Part shown: positions 10,601 to 19,647 of the stretch, piece by piece
Position numbering within the stretch: position 1 is the first letter of the stretch
Layout of the letters: each line of letters begins with the position of its first letter
Source of the DNA: Alienimonas californiensis
GTDB lineage: Bacteria; Planctomycetota; Planctomycetia; Planctomycetales; Planctomycetaceae
Assembly: GCF_007743815.1 (NCBI RefSeq)
Contig: NZ_CP036265.1
Span: 2,808,823 to 2,872,822 of the forward strand
Direction of reading: 5' to 3'
Length of the DNA: 64,000 nt
The notes under the pieces: model-generated
Told to the model about the DNA's origin: nothing
Databases searched by the model: none
What the model saw: the letters and a program-made list of their open reading frames with translations, nothing else
Translations under genes and position numbers: made by a program

Positions 10601-10777
10601 GGTCCGCAGCTCCTTCGGATCGAACCCGCCGCCGAACGCGTCCGCCGCCGCCACGGCCAGCGTCGCCAGTCCGACGACCGCCGCCGTCTTCGCCAGTCCG
10701 GCGACCAGCGCCGCCCGCCTCAGCCGGCGCCCGGCGGCGTCCAGGGCGGCTAGCGGGTCCGGGGCGGGCGCCGTCAC
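7634..10777 (-). CDS. Large DUF4175-like membrane protein
   Basis: The protein has about 1047 residues and two N-terminal membrane segments ([21 protein letters not shown] and, after a loop, [20 protein letters not shown]). A long extracytoplasmic-type region with beta-rich, Ig-like stretches follows, then an Ala/Glu/Arg-rich helical, probably coiled-coil region from about residue 480 to 900, and a low-complexity Gly/Ser/Pro linker near the end. This matches DUF4175-like proteins found beside VWA and MoxR genes in planctomycetes. I chose the GTG at 10777; an ATG at 10885 would overlap the preceding gene by 56 bases. A short tandem duplication near 10390-10435 encodes [11 protein letters not shown]. 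The role is probably cell-envelope related. Confidence 0.6.
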   Translation of the reverse strand: MTAPAPDPLAALDAAGRRLRRAALVAGLAKTAAVVGLATLAVAAADAFGGGFDPKELRTARWALAGLTVAAALRWLGGPLLRRPDRASLAAAADRLAGGNDRLAAALSSPTAAAGPLRERLLGERLLGAAAFVPPAPRRGRLRGALAALLLCGTLVGAWLAADPSTATAAAARLTGTAGLEPLRLEVGGRLVPRGRLEIPLAAGTETTIQAVAPGDRSIGAVRWRVAGATLTPLEPGVVRVAVAAAPVTVAASADGFRSALLTLRPIAAPAVAGFQVVVEPPGRPQKTFRTPTTVSVEPADRVAVGIVAAPPADVRVVTPAGGPEVRRDGDRWLLRRLRPGDWPVGVALAPRERPFAPAPTDDAAPRPLFTLRVRQDVPPRVALARPAEGATVTPSGTTSIEAQADDDRPALRLELSARGEVLQTAESGAASTVTATVELSPPVELAPGDEFTVAAAATDARGQRTETPPRTVRVVSPEEKRDELEAAVPPPAAALRRAADAAADLRTRLAEGTPVDPAEVRRTLDRLETDFAAPVRDAVAEANRNAVPAGPRLAAAEREEREALPTIRLAADRLRTALRGGEAGAAAKELSDELAASAGRLGEALADAAGAETAEALREEQLTLTERTAAAARDGGETAAELAEEQRTIATALGTLRDGPAAEALRTAARELAAGRLADAVARQREALARWNDTAEAPGSDSSPADPADRREALTTLAARQRAAATALRSMIDEGLTGRRALRALREVGDEESAIADELAAFAGSADAVTAAAAGASADEARAVAAGVEDRREAGDLFPLAERAAARLEALAGGPDDAPPTESGEGSPPDSSAEGLDADALARWQRFLRDRTLAEAPDLPALAAEQRALAAAAPAEAPIADPATEAAARLADGAPAAAAERQQAVLDLLATLGGGATASPAPEPLASDPLTPEPSAASPTGPEPGTLPDAGTEEAAVSGTAGGSAGLGGSSGTGGSSGSPASGPHAPWGRLPARLRERLADAADAPAAPGFAGLTARYRARLGETADSSSSPPASPSVSPPSNSLP

Positions 10778-10829
10778 GACGGGTTCAGGGGACCGGTTCA
10801 GGAGGACGGGGGGAGCGGCGGAACGGCCA

Positions 10830-12857
10830 TCATACGCCGCCCCCGCGGCGGCGGAGGAGCCACTCGCCGCACAGCAGCCCCGCAATCAGCAGGGCCGGCC
10901 AGGCGGTTTCGGCCGGACGCTCCGTCGTCGCGGCGGCGGGGAGGCGGGGGGGCGAGGGGAGAAATCGCGGGGCGCCGGCGGCGTCGGCCAGCGGGAGGAA
11001 CCGTCCCCCGGAACGTTCGGCGGCCCGCTGCAGATCGGCCCGATCCGGCGAGGGCCGCGCCCCTTCCGCGGGCGGGGCCGTCACCGTCAGCTCCGCCGCC
11101 CCGCCGGCCGCCGCGCCGACGGCCGCGGCCCCCACGGGCGAGAGGCGGAAGCGGCCCGGGGGCAGGTTCTCGATCGTCACGGAGCCGTCGGCGGTCAGCG
11201 GCAGCGAGCGCGTCACGCCCGGCCCCTCGATCCGCACCGCCGTCGCCCCCGAGCCTTCCGCGAAGACCCGGGCGACGCCGCCGGCCTCGACGGTCGTCGG
11301 TTCCACACGCAGGGCCGGCGTCTCCTCCGGGGCCGCCGCGGCAAGGCGGACGGCGGCGAGCCAGAAGCGGCGGTGCACGTCCTCGGCGGCGTTGCTTCCC
11401 TCCGTCGCTTCGCCCCGCCAGCGCCAGGTCTGCGGGGAGAGAATCGTGAGTTGCGCTCCCCGGCCGGTCCGCCGCAGCGTGATCAGCGGCGCCCCGCCGG
11501 CGGTCGCCAGCGTGGCGGCGGCGGGGTCGGGGGGCGCGTCGGGCGGGGCGCCGAAGATCGGCGGCGGGGCCGCGGCGAACAGGCCCAGCCGCCACCCGGC
11601 CGCGGTGGGCACGACCGCCGTCGGCTCCATGAACGCCCGCTCGGCCGGCGGTCCGGCGGGCGCCGTCGTCACCACGATCCGCCCGCCGCTCGTGGCGGAC
11701 GCGAACGGCAGGCCGCCGCCCTCGTCCGCGGCTCCGACCACGATCCGCACGTCGAACGCCTCGCCGTCCGGCGGGCGGGGGGCGTCGCCGACGGCGGCGG
11801 TCAGGTCGACGGTCGGTTCCCGCTCCAACAGGGATTGCAGGAACCGCACCTCGTGCCGCGGGCGATCGGCAAGGAGCAGGACGCGGGTCGTGCCGCCGGG
11901 CACGTCGATCGTCAGCGAGCCGCCGGCGTCGGGGATCGGCTCGCCACGGACGCTCAGCGTGAGGCCGTAGGTGCGGGGGCCGGCTGCCGGGGGGACGACG
12001 GTCGCGGCGAAAGTCGCCCCGCCGTTCGGCCCGACGGTCGCCGGGCCGGCGGCAGCGGCGGAGCCGTCGGTTCGGTCCGTCAGCGTGGCGGTGAACCGCG
12101 GGGGCGGGGCGGGGGTGCCGTCGGCGAAGGTCCAGCGGGCGGCGATCTCCACCGGCTCCCCCGGGCCGAGCGGCCGGGTTGCCGTGAGGGCGGCCAGCCG
12201 CGGGGTGCCCAGCGGGTCCGGCTCGCCGGCGCCGACGATCAGCAGCCGCACACCGGCATCCCGGGCGGCGTCCGCGGCGGCGGAGAGCCGGCCGGCCGGG
12301 CCGACCGTCGAGCGGCCGTCCGTCACCACCACCAGCGCCCCAGCCCGCCGCACCGCCGGTTCCCCCAGCGCCGCCCGCACCGCGGCGGCGGGGTCGGTCG
12401 CCGCACGATCGAGGGCGACCGCGGCGACGCCCTCCAGCGGGGCCGGCGGGGCGAGGGAGGCGGCGAAAGGACGAACCGACAGCGGCCGCCCCTCCTCCCA
12501 GCGGCGGAGCACGGCGAGGGCGGCGTCGAGGCGGCCTTCGGCGTCGGGTCCGGCGTCGCCGACGGTCATACTCTCTGAGACGTCCAGCAGCACGGGGAGC
12601 GGGACCGGCTCCGGGTCGCCCTCGCGGCGTCGCTCCGGCCCCAGTGCCAGCAGGGCGACGACGGCCACCGCCGCGAGGCGGAGCAGCACGACGGCGAGGC
12701 GTCGCCCCCGGCCGCCCGGCGGCGGGTTCCACCACAAACCGAACGCCGCGCAGCAAACCGCCGCGAGCAAGACGCCCGCGGCGGTCAGGGGATCGGCGGA
12801 CCAGCTCCACCCGTCGAACAGGCCCCCGGAGGTCGGGGTCAACGGGGGGAACGCCAC
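10830..12857 (-). CDS. VWA-domain membrane protein, BatA/glutamine-amidotransferase-like planctomycete type
   Basis: The 675-residue protein begins with two membrane segments (GVLLAAVCCAAFGLWW and LAVVLLRLAAVAVVALLALG). A von Willebrand A domain follows with the metal-site start LLDVSESM at about residues 88-95 and ALVVVTDGRST further on. A long beta-rich extracellular region comes next, and a final hydrophobic segment near the C-terminus (PALLIAGLLCGEWLLRRR). The start is GTG at 12857, four bases past the stop of the oxidoreductase gene. It precedes the DUF4175-like gene by 52 bases. VWA proteins of this class usually work with MoxR ATPases; a moxR cluster lies 5 kb away on the other strand. 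Confidence 0.75.
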   Translation of the reverse strand: MAFPPLTPTSGGLFDGWSWSADPLTAAGVLLAAVCCAAFGLWWNPPPGGRGRRLAVVLLRLAAVAVVALLALGPERRREGDPEPVPLPVLLDVSESMTVGDAGPDAEGRLDAALAVLRRWEEGRPLSVRPFAASLAPPAPLEGVAAVALDRAATDPAAAVRAALGEPAVRRAGALVVVTDGRSTVGPAGRLSAAADAARDAGVRLLIVGAGEPDPLGTPRLAALTATRPLGPGEPVEIAARWTFADGTPAPPPRFTATLTDRTDGSAAAAGPATVGPNGGATFAATVVPPAAGPRTYGLTLSVRGEPIPDAGGSLTIDVPGGTTRVLLLADRPRHEVRFLQSLLEREPTVDLTAAVGDAPRPPDGEAFDVRIVVGAADEGGGLPFASATSGGRIVVTTAPAGPPAERAFMEPTAVVPTAAGWRLGLFAAAPPPIFGAPPDAPPDPAAATLATAGGAPLITLRRTGRGAQLTILSPQTWRWRGEATEGSNAAEDVHRRFWLAAVRLAAAAPEETPALRVEPTTVEAGGVARVFAEGSGATAVRIEGPGVTRSLPLTADGSVTIENLPPGRFRLSPVGAAAVGAAAGGAAELTVTAPPAEGARPSPDRADLQRAAERSGGRFLPLADAAGAPRFLPSPPRLPAAATTERPAETAWPALLIAGLLCGEWLLRRRGGGV

Positions 12858-12861
12858 CGGA

Positions 12862-14520
12862 TCAGGCCGTTTTCTTCAGCTCGTCCGGCACCGAGGGAGC
12901 GGCTTTACGGTTGGGCTCGCCGATCTTGCCGCCGGAGGCCTCCCGCACCTTGGCGGCGAGTTCGGGGACGCTCTTCTCCGGGACTTCGGGGCTCTGCCAG
13001 TCGAACCAGCTTTGCTCGAAGGGGATGCGGATGCCGTACCGCATCGCCATGTTGGCGGTGTGGGCCATGATGGCGTCGGCCATGGCGATCTCGCCGTTGC
13101 AGCGGAGGCCGCCCTTGGCGGGGGCGACCGGCTCGCCGCCGGGGTAATAGTCGCCGTCCTGCTCGCGGATCATGTAGCAGAAGTGCTCCATCTCCTCCTT
13201 GTAGCCGCGGGAGATCTCGGACGGCATGGTGCTCGCCGCGGAACTGCCGGCGGCGCTGGGGGCGGTGGTTTCGTAGCTGTCGAGGGCCGGGCCGCCGGCC
13301 TCGCCGGCGTTGACCACCCACAGCCGCTGGTCCGGCCCGCCGCCGCCGGTCGGGCCTGCTTCCTTATAGAGGAGGGCTTCCTTCTCGGCCTTCATGATCA
13401 GCGTGCCGCGGGAGCCGTAGACGAGTTCGCCGTAGGGCTCGAAGCGATTCGTGGTGATCGAACTGTAGGTGACCACGCAGCGGTCGTCGGAGTCCCGGTC
13501 GAAGTGCTTTCCGGGGAATTCGAAGGTGGTGAAGATCTGGTCGAAGATCTCGCGGTCGTCGACCCATTTGTCCTTCGGGCCGACGCCTTCGATCCCGTAG
13601 AAGTTCGTCCCGCCGTAGCCGGAGACGGCGACTGGGTGCACCTTGCCGAGGAAGATGCTGGCGGCGTCCATCTGGTGGGAGCCGAGTTCGCCCATCAACC
13701 CGCCGCCGGTCTCGTCGTACAGGCGCCAGTTAATGAGGTGGTCCAGGTCCTCGTAGCCGTAGCGCTCGGTCTTGCCGTCAAGGACGAGGTCCTCCTTGGG
13801 CCAGGTCTTCTTCGGCTGACGCCAGGCGTCGCGGCCGGGGAAGGAGCTGTTCCGGTGCCACTGGGCCCGGATGTACTTGATGTCGCCCAGCAGGCCCTGC
13901 TGAACGAGGTGGTTGGCGTTGTCGTACAGCACGGAATAGTGCCGCTGGTGACCGACGGCCAGCAGTTTGTTCGCCTTGCGGGCGGCGGCGATCATCGCCT
14001 TGCACTCGCCGACGGTCTTCGCCATCAGCTTTTCGCACAGCACGTGCTTGCCGGCCTCGAGGCACTTAATCGCCAGCGGGGCGTGCATGTTCAACGGCAC
14101 GGCGATCACGACCGCTTCAATCTCCGGCCGCTTCTCCAGCATCTGGTCGACGGTGTCGTAGGCCTTGATCGTCGAGGCGACCTCGGGGCCCAGCTTCTTC
14201 CGCAGGCCGACGCGGTGCTCGTTGCCGTCGCCCTCGAACACCCGCTTTTGGTTGGAGGGGCGGGCGTCGGCGACCGCGACGATCTCCATATATTCGGGCG
14301 GGTGCTCCGTGATGAGGATGTTCCCCTCGTCGCCGACGCCGATAAACCCGACCTTCACCGCGTCGCCCTTCAGCTTGCTATAGCCGAAGTAAGCGGCGCC
14401 CAGCCCGCCGGCGGCGGCGGCGCCGCCGGCGACGAACTCCCGCCGCGTCATCGTCTCGGCGCCGACCGCCTCGTAGAAGTTGTCGTTACCGATTTTTTCC
14501 TGTTCAGGAGTGAGGTGCAT
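12862..14520 (-). CDS. Gfo/Idh/MocA-family oxidoreductase with Tat leader
   Basis: This NAD(P)-dependent sugar or inositol-type dehydrogenase has 552 residues. A twin-arginine leader is visible at about residues 23-45 ([20 protein letters not shown]), so the protein is probably exported folded with its cofactor. The Rossmann fold starts at [13 protein letters not shown], and the family motif is [16 protein letters not shown] with the catalytic-region Glu-Lys pair. The start is the ATG at 14520; an upstream in-frame ATG at 14613 adds a Pro/Arg-rich segment before the Tat leader and is less likely. The family is greatly expanded in planctomycetes. The substrate is unknown. Confidence 0.88.
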   Translation of the reverse strand: MHLTPEQEKIGNDNFYEAVGAETMTRREFVAGGAAAAGGLGAAYFGYSKLKGDAVKVGFIGVGDEGNILITEHPPEYMEIVAVADARPSNQKRVFEGDGNEHRVGLRKKLGPEVASTIKAYDTVDQMLEKRPEIEAVVIAVPLNMHAPLAIKCLEAGKHVLCEKLMAKTVGECKAMIAAARKANKLLAVGHQRHYSVLYDNANHLVQQGLLGDIKYIRAQWHRNSSFPGRDAWRQPKKTWPKEDLVLDGKTERYGYEDLDHLINWRLYDETGGGLMGELGSHQMDAASIFLGKVHPVAVSGYGGTNFYGIEGVGPKDKWVDDREIFDQIFTTFEFPGKHFDRDSDDRCVVTYSSITTNRFEPYGELVYGSRGTLIMKAEKEALLYKEAGPTGGGGPDQRLWVVNAGEAGGPALDSYETTAPSAAGSSAASTMPSEISRGYKEEMEHFCYMIREQDGDYYPGGEPVAPAKGGLRCNGEIAMADAIMAHTANMAMRYGIRIPFEQSWFDWQSPEVPEKSVPELAAKVREASGGKIGEPNRKAAPSVPDELKKTA

Positions 14521-14644
14521 GGCGGGGCGGCTCGGTGGGGGCGGGGGGCGTACGGGGATTCTACGCGGAATCGATTCGCTTTGATGGAACCGTTTCGGCG
14601 GGGCGACGTTCACGCGGCGGCGGGAACGCGGACGCGGGGCAGAG

Positions 14645-16078
14645 TCAGGAGCGGGAGACGGAGTAGGTGTCCCGCGCGGCGGCCGGCGGGGCGGATTTCT
14701 CGGCGACGGCGGTCGAGGACGGGGGGGCGGCCTTCGCCGCGGCGACCCGCTGCTTACGGCCGACCCAGCGGTTCCAGAGCCCGTGCAGCAGCCCGTCGAC
14801 GCCGAACCAGCGGCCGGTCGGCAGGGCGGCGAGGGCGAACAGGGCCATCACCTCGATCAGGTTCTTGTTGACCACCAGGGCGTGGTCCGGCCCCGGGGCC
14901 TCGACGACCCCCGGCCACGGCGGCCAAGCAAGGTAGAAGCCGAGCACCATCAGACCCGCCATCGCCGCGGAGAAGCGGGTCAGAAAGCCGATCAGCAGCA
15001 GCGTGCCCAGCGTGCACAGGCCGGTGATCGTCAGCGTGTCCGCAATCCGGACCGTATCCCACGGCTGCGGGATCGCCCCCTTGGCCCGCTGCTCCGGCGT
15101 GAGCAGCTTGTACATGTCGTTCGTCAGTTGGGCGTCCAGCGACTTCACCGGGCCGACGAGGGCCCGCTTCAACTCCTGGATCTCGCCGTAGAGGGTCTCG
15201 GCGTGCTCCCGCTCGAAGTCCGTTTCGGCGCTGGCCCGGGCGTTTTCGTACTCGGCCAGCAGGACGCTGTAATAGCTGTCGATCGGCGTGTAATCGTCGC
15301 CGAACGTGCCTTTGAAGTTACTGAACACCACGCGGGGCGCTTCGGGATCGAGTCGGGTGGCGACGTCCAACCGCTCCCGGTAGCTGAGGTTCGTGGCCCG
15401 CTGGTAGACCCGCTCGATCGCCTGGGTGTACTGCTTGGCGAGTTCCCAGTTGGTGTAGTTCTCCCCCTCGTTCATCTCCGGCGGCTTCCGCTCGGCGCCG
15501 GTGTCGTCGTAGAGCGTCGACTCCACCAGGGCCAGCAATTTCAGCTTCTCGTCCGCCGTGAGGTGCCGCCGGCCGTCGACGATGATCCGCTGCGTCTGCG
15601 GATTGAACTCGACGAAATCCGCCAGTTCCTTGGGCACTTTCACGCCCTCGGGGAACTCCGCGAGTTCCGCCCGGAAGTCGGCCGGGCCGACGAACAACTC
15701 GTCGAGACGGCGCTTCTGGGCGTCGGAGAGGTCGTAGTGCGTGACGAACCGGCGGTAGCGGTCGTTCCAGCGGTCGTTGACGGCGTCGTAGTCGAGCCAG
15801 GTGAGGTCGTCCGGGTCGCCGGTCATTCCGCGGAACAGGTCGCGGAAGGGGCCCTGGGCGTTCTTGAGGTAGCCCTCGCTGGTCCAAGGCGTGGTCGTGT
15901 CGAGGGTGGCGACCTTCCAGAAGCCCTCGTAGGCCAGCTGCCAGCCGATGAACAGCCGCAGCGTGACGAGCAGCACGCAGGCGATTACGGCGATGCGGCG
16001 GGGGTCCGCGGCCGCGCCGGTCCGACGGGCGGAATCGGCGGGCGGGGCGGGGTGACGGTCGGGATTCACGGAGATCAC
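14645..16078 (-). CDS. DoxX-like membrane protein with large extracytoplasmic insertion
   Basis: The 477-residue protein opens with a hydrophilic stretch, then one membrane segment ([20 protein letters not shown]) followed by YEGFWK, a DoxX-like hallmark. A hydrophilic region of roughly 250 residues follows, then three or so membrane segments ([51 protein letters not shown]). DoxX/SURF4-like proteins are small four-helix membrane proteins, so the long insertion is the odd part. The GTG at 16078 lies three bases downstream of the apbE stop, indicating an operon. The function is unknown; DoxX relatives are linked to quinone or redox chemistry. Confidence 0.65.
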   Translation of the reverse strand: MISVNPDRHPAPPADSARRTGAAADPRRIAVIACVLLVTLRLFIGWQLAYEGFWKVATLDTTTPWTSEGYLKNAQGPFRDLFRGMTGDPDDLTWLDYDAVNDRWNDRYRRFVTHYDLSDAQKRRLDELFVGPADFRAELAEFPEGVKVPKELADFVEFNPQTQRIIVDGRRHLTADEKLKLLALVESTLYDDTGAERKPPEMNEGENYTNWELAKQYTQAIERVYQRATNLSYRERLDVATRLDPEAPRVVFSNFKGTFGDDYTPIDSYYSVLLAEYENARASAETDFEREHAETLYGEIQELKRALVGPVKSLDAQLTNDMYKLLTPEQRAKGAIPQPWDTVRIADTLTITGLCTLGTLLLIGFLTRFSAAMAGLMVLGFYLAWPPWPGVVEAPGPDHALVVNKNLIEVMALFALAALPTGRWFGVDGLLHGLWNRWVGRKQRVAAAKAAPPSSTAVAEKSAPPAAARDTYSVSRS

Positions 16079-16081
16079 GCT

Positions 16082-17197
16082 TCAGTCCACGCGCAGGACG
16101 GCGGCCGGGTCGAGGAACAGAGAACCCGGGTCGACGTTGCGAATCGTGACCGGGAGCAGCCCGCCCTTGGGGGGAGCCACCAGTATACCCCCGAACGCCG
16201 GGTTCGCATCAAGGAACGCCGTCGCAGCCGGCAACCCCAGCACGAACAGCGCGGTTGCGAGGGCGTCGGCGTCTGCGGCGCCGGTTCCCGAGGAGAGCGG
16301 GGCGAAGGCCACGACGCTCAGCAGCCCGCCGGGCCGGTCGGGGTCCGCCGGCCAGCCGGTGCGGGGGTCGAGGAGGTGCCCCAGCCGCCGGCCCTGATGC
16401 CGGTAAAACTGCACGTTCGAGCCGCTGGTCGCCATCGCCCGGTCCTGCAGCACGACCGTGCCTAGCCGCCGCGTCGTGCGATGCGGGTCGCCCAAACCGA
16501 TTGGCCAGCCATCGGATTCGTGGTGCGGTCCTCGCGCCAGCACGCTGCTCCGCCCGCCGTGCAGCAGGAAGGCGGAGACCTCCTGTTCGATCAGGTGCGC
16601 CGCCGCCCGGTCCAACGCGTACCCCTTGCCGATCCCGCCGAGATCGATCCGCGACCCCTCTCCCAGCCGGACGGAACGGGTCTCGGGATGAAGCGAGAGC
16701 CGGTCCGTCCCGCAGCGCTCCGCCGCCCGGGCGGCGTCGGCTTCGTCGAGGATGCGATTCTCCGCCCGGGCCGCCCGCCACGCCGCCACCAGCGACCCGG
16801 CCAGCGGGGTGAACGCCCCGTCGGTGCGCTCGGCCAACTCCTTCGCCCGGGTCAGCAGTTCGAACAGCCCCGGCTCCACGTCGTCGGCGGCGCCGGCGTC
16901 GTTCAGCCGGCTGACCTCGCTGTCCGGCCGGTAGACGGACAGTTGCCCCTCCAGTTCGTGCACGATCGCCAACGCGTCGCCGGCGTGCATGACGGCGCTG
17001 CGGTCGCCGGGGTTCAGGGCGCAGGCGAACTCGCAGGCCATCGACCGCTGGGAAATGCGGACGCTCGACCCGGCCGCCGGCGGGGGAGGAGCGGCGTCGA
17101 CTCCGCCGGCCACGGCGTCCGCGAGGGCGTCGACGGCGACGTCGCGGGCGGCGACGCCGGTGAGAAAGGCGCGACGGTTGGGAGTCGGGCTCGGCAC
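16082..17197 (-). CDS. apbE: FAD:protein FMN transferase (ApbE)
   Basis: ApbE covalently attaches FMN to Thr or Ser of target flavoproteins outside the cytoplasmic membrane. The protein (371 residues from the GTG at 17197) has the family landmarks MACEFACAL near the start, IDLGGIGKGYALDRAA in the middle, SGSNVQFY with HLLDPRTGWPA, and ADADALATALFVLG near the end. A PNRRAFLTG segment after the start resembles a Tat motif, but the following stretch is only weakly hydrophobic. A longer frame upstream adds unrelated residues. The doxX-like gene follows three bases later. Targets are often Nqr/Rnf-type proteins, none of which is in the window. Confidence 0.88.
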   Translation of the reverse strand: MPSPTPNRRAFLTGVAARDVAVDALADAVAGGVDAAPPPPAAGSSVRISQRSMACEFACALNPGDRSAVMHAGDALAIVHELEGQLSVYRPDSEVSRLNDAGAADDVEPGLFELLTRAKELAERTDGAFTPLAGSLVAAWRAARAENRILDEADAARAAERCGTDRLSLHPETRSVRLGEGSRIDLGGIGKGYALDRAAAHLIEQEVSAFLLHGGRSSVLARGPHHESDGWPIGLGDPHRTTRRLGTVVLQDRAMATSGSNVQFYRHQGRRLGHLLDPRTGWPADPDRPGGLLSVVAFAPLSSGTGAADADALATALFVLGLPAATAFLDANPAFGGILVAPPKGGLLPVTIRNVDPGSLFLDPAAVLRVD

Positions 17198-17223
17198 GCG
17201 GCCAGTATAGGCCGGTCGAGAGG

Positions 17224-17580
17224 TCAGCCGATCCGCCAGACGCCGGCCGCCCAGCTGATGAGTCGGACGGCGCCCAGCGCCGCCGGAGCCGCAATGGCCC
17301 CGCCTGCCCAAGCTCCTCCGAAGGACACCGCCAGCGGATGCCACAGGGCCAGCCGGCGTGAGGCGAACCGTTCGACGGCCGTCGCCCCCGCCGCTCCTGC
17401 AACGAGGCCCGCCGGCAGTGCTGCAGCCAGCATCCCTTCTAGGGAATCCTGTCCCCATTGACCGGCCAGGAGGACCTGCCAGTGAATGACCGCCGCGGCG
17501 CTCGCCCAGCCCGTCGGGCCGCCGAACAGCGTCCCCACCATGTGAAACAGATCGGTGTGCTGATGAGGGTCGGCGGGCAT
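17224..17580 (-). CDS. Small hydrophobic protein, unknown
   Basis: This 118-residue protein has His-rich N-terminal residues (MPADPHQHTDLFHMVG) and two or three moderately hydrophobic, Ala/Gly-rich segments (AAALPAGLVAGAAGATAV, PLAVSFGGAWAGGAIAAPAALG). It could be a small membrane protein. It starts just upstream of apbE on the same strand and diverges from moxR, so the 68 bases between 17580 and 17649 must hold both promoters. I do not recognise the family. Confidence 0.45.
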   Translation of the reverse strand: MPADPHQHTDLFHMVGTLFGGPTGWASAAAVIHWQVLLAGQWGQDSLEGMLAAALPAGLVAGAAGATAVERFASRRLALWHPLAVSFGGAWAGGAIAAPAALGAVRLISWAAGVWRIG

Positions 17581-17648
17581 GGTCGATCTCGGGCGGCGTT
17601 TGCGGGGCGGTGACTTCGCTTTCCCCTTCCGTTACCTAGACTCCGGGC

Positions 17649-18644
17649 GTGACTGACGCGACCGCCGCCCTTCCGCATCGGTCGAACGGCCGGGCCCCCG
17701 ATTTCACCGCCCCCGCCCGCCGGCCGCAAATTGAGCGGCTGCGGGCGAACCTGGCCGGGGTGATCCTCGGCAAGCCGGAGGCGATCGACCTGCTGCTCAC
17801 CGCCCTCCTGGCCGGCGGCAGCGTGCTGATGGAGGACGTGCCGGGCGTCGGCAAGACGACCCTCGCCAAGGCCCTCGCCAAGAGCCTCTCGCTGGACTTC
17901 CACCGGGTGCAGTTCACCCCGGACCTGCTGCCGGCGGATATCCTCGGCGGGAACGTGTTCAACCCGGCGGACGGCTCGCTGACGTTCCGGCCCGGGCCGA
18001 TCTTCTGCAACGTGCTGCTGGCCGACGAAATCAACCGGGCCAGCCCCCGCACCCAGTCGGCGTTGCTGGAAGCGATGGCCGAGGGGCAGGCGACGGTGGA
18101 AGGAAAAGGCCGCCCGCTGCCGGCGCCCTTCTTCGTGCTGGCGACCCAGAACCCGGCGGACTTCCACGGCACCTTCCCGCTGCCCGAAGCCCAGTTGGAC
18201 CGGTTCCTCGTCCGGCTCACGCTGGACTACCCGGCCGCCGACGCGGAGATCGACATGCTGTTCGACCAGGCCCGCGTGCACCCGCTGGAGACGGTCGAAC
18301 CGGTGCTCAACGGCGAGGACCTGCTCCGCATGCAGGCCGCCGTGCGGGCCGTCGCGGTGGAGCGACCGGTGGCGGCCTACGTGGTGGAGGTCTGCCGGCG
18401 GACGCGCCAGGAGAAGCGGCTGGACCTGGGCGCCAGCCCCCGCGGTTCGCTGATGCTGTTCCGGGCCGCCCAGGCCGCCGCCTATCTCGCCGGCCGCGAC
18501 TTCGTCCGCCCGGACGACGTGCAGCGGGTCGCCACCGCCGTGCTGGCCCACCGCTGCATGCTCAGCGGCGAAGCGAAGTTCAGCGGCACCAAGAAAGCGG
18601 ACGTGCTGCGGGAAGCCATCGCCGCCGTCCCGGTGCCGGCGTGA
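17649..18644 (+). CDS. MoxR-family AAA+ ATPase
   Basis: MoxR ATPases act as chaperones that, with VWA partners, mature or regulate envelope complexes. The 331-residue protein shows Walker A in EDVPGVGKTTLAKAL (about residues 61-75), Walker B in VLLADEINRASPRTQSALLEAM, and sensor 1 in VLATQNPADFHGTFPLPEAQLDRF. Start and length are normal for the family; the start codon is GTG. It heads the cluster moxR - small membrane protein - small protein - DUF58 - transglutaminase, and the next gene starts in a GTGA overlap with its stop. Confidence 0.92.
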   Translation: MTDATAALPHRSNGRAPDFTAPARRPQIERLRANLAGVILGKPEAIDLLLTALLAGGSVLMEDVPGVGKTTLAKALAKSLSLDFHRVQFTPDLLPADILGGNVFNPADGSLTFRPGPIFCNVLLADEINRASPRTQSALLEAMAEGQATVEGKGRPLPAPFFVLATQNPADFHGTFPLPEAQLDRFLVRLTLDYPAADAEIDMLFDQARVHPLETVEPVLNGEDLLRMQAAVRAVAVERPVAAYVVEVCRRTRQEKRLDLGASPRGSLMLFRAAQAAAYLAGRDFVRPDDVQRVATAVLAHRCMLSGEAKFSGTKKADVLREAIAAVPVPA

Positions 18645-19123
18645 GCGCCCGTCCGGATGCCTTAGACGATGATCCCGACCGGGCCGGGGCGATCGAGGCG
18701 CTGATTCTGGAGGGGCTGTACCAGAGCGAAGGCGACGACCCCGAACTTCAGAGGCCTGATGCCGCGAACGGTCACCGCACGGTGGGGATTCTGGATGCAG
18801 TCCTACTCCACCAAATCGGGACGACCGGCTTGATGATCGTTAGTCTTGTCATCTTCGCTCCCCCGCCTGCGGGCGGCTGGGGGGCAATGTGGGGAAAGGC
18901 ACAGGCGAGGCCAGACATGGTCGGGCTTTTCTTCGGTTTCGGAGCGTTCGCGGGGGGGCTCATTGCCGCGGCAATGCTCGTCGGCGCCCGTGGGGCCGGA
19001 TTTCGGGTCGGATGGATTGGTCAGCCGCCGTTGTTTTGTAGCTTCCTCCTTGCCGGCGTGTCGCTGACTGCATTGTTCGTCGTCTCGTACGGAATCGGGT
19101 GGGCCATTGTGCTGCTGACGTAA
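18641..19123 (+). CDS. Small membrane protein in MoxR-DUF58 cluster, unknown
   Basis: The 160-residue protein has an acidic N-terminal segment of about 50 residues followed by three or four membrane segments (GTTGLMIVSLVIFAPP, MVGLFFGFGAFAGGLIAAAMLVGA, LFCSFLLAGVSLTALFVVSYGIGWAIVLL). Its GTG start overlaps the moxR stop by four bases, so it is a genuine coupled gene. Its codons use more A and T than moxR. I do not recognise the family. Confidence 0.6.
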   Translation: MSARPDALDDDPDRAGAIEALILEGLYQSEGDDPELQRPDAANGHRTVGILDAVLLHQIGTTGLMIVSLVIFAPPPAGGWGAMWGKAQARPDMVGLFFGFGAFAGGLIAAAMLVGARGAGFRVGWIGQPPLFCSFLLAGVSLTALFVVSYGIGWAIVLLT

Positions 19124-19180
19124 AATCGCCGGGAACCGTGCTCTCCCGCCGAATTGTTCATCCGCTCTCCGAGGCGACCG

Positions 19181-19600
19181 ATGCACTGGCTCCGCAAGCT
19201 GGCGACCTGGGCGGCGAGCCTGTTCGCCCCCCACCCCCCGGCCGTCGCTGTCCCGCCGCCCCCGCCGCTCCGGTGGGACGGCGTGCCGGAGGCGTTTCAC
19301 TACCTCCGCGCGGCGGTCGAGGCCTGCGGCGAGACCCGCGTCGCCCATTTCGATCACACGCTCGGCCGGCACGTGCCGCCGATTGAGCGACTGACCGAGG
19401 AGCAACTGGATCTCATCGGGGCGGCCCGGACCGAGTCGCGGCGCCGCGGCGACCGGGCCGAGATCGAACAGTGGTGCGCCCCGCCGGAACGACCGCGGCC
19501 GTCCATTCACAGAACGATGTGGGCGGTGCAGGGGATGCTGTTCCTGTTCGATCAGGTGGACGACGAACGGCACCGGCGGTCCGGCGACGGCCGGCTGTGA
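19181..19600 (+). CDS. Small protein in MoxR-DUF58 cluster, unknown
   Basis: This is a 139-residue protein from the ATG at 19181 (MHWLRKLATWAASLFAP); a TTG nine codons earlier is an alternative. The N-terminus has a short amphipathic or hydrophobic segment, then a Pro-rich linker (HPPAVAVPPPPPLRW) and a charged helical domain ending in HRTMWAVQGMLFLFDQVDDE. There is no known domain. It lies between the small membrane protein and the DUF58 gene, with 47 bases to the latter. Confidence 0.5.
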   Translation: MHWLRKLATWAASLFAPHPPAVAVPPPPPLRWDGVPEAFHYLRAAVEACGETRVAHFDHTLGRHVPPIERLTEEQLDLIGAARTESRRRGDRAEIEQWCAPPERPRPSIHRTMWAVQGMLFLFDQVDDERHRRSGDGRL

Positions 19601-19647
19601 ACGGGGAACGGGCGCCGGGTCCGTCCGGCGGCGTAAACTCCTCCACG

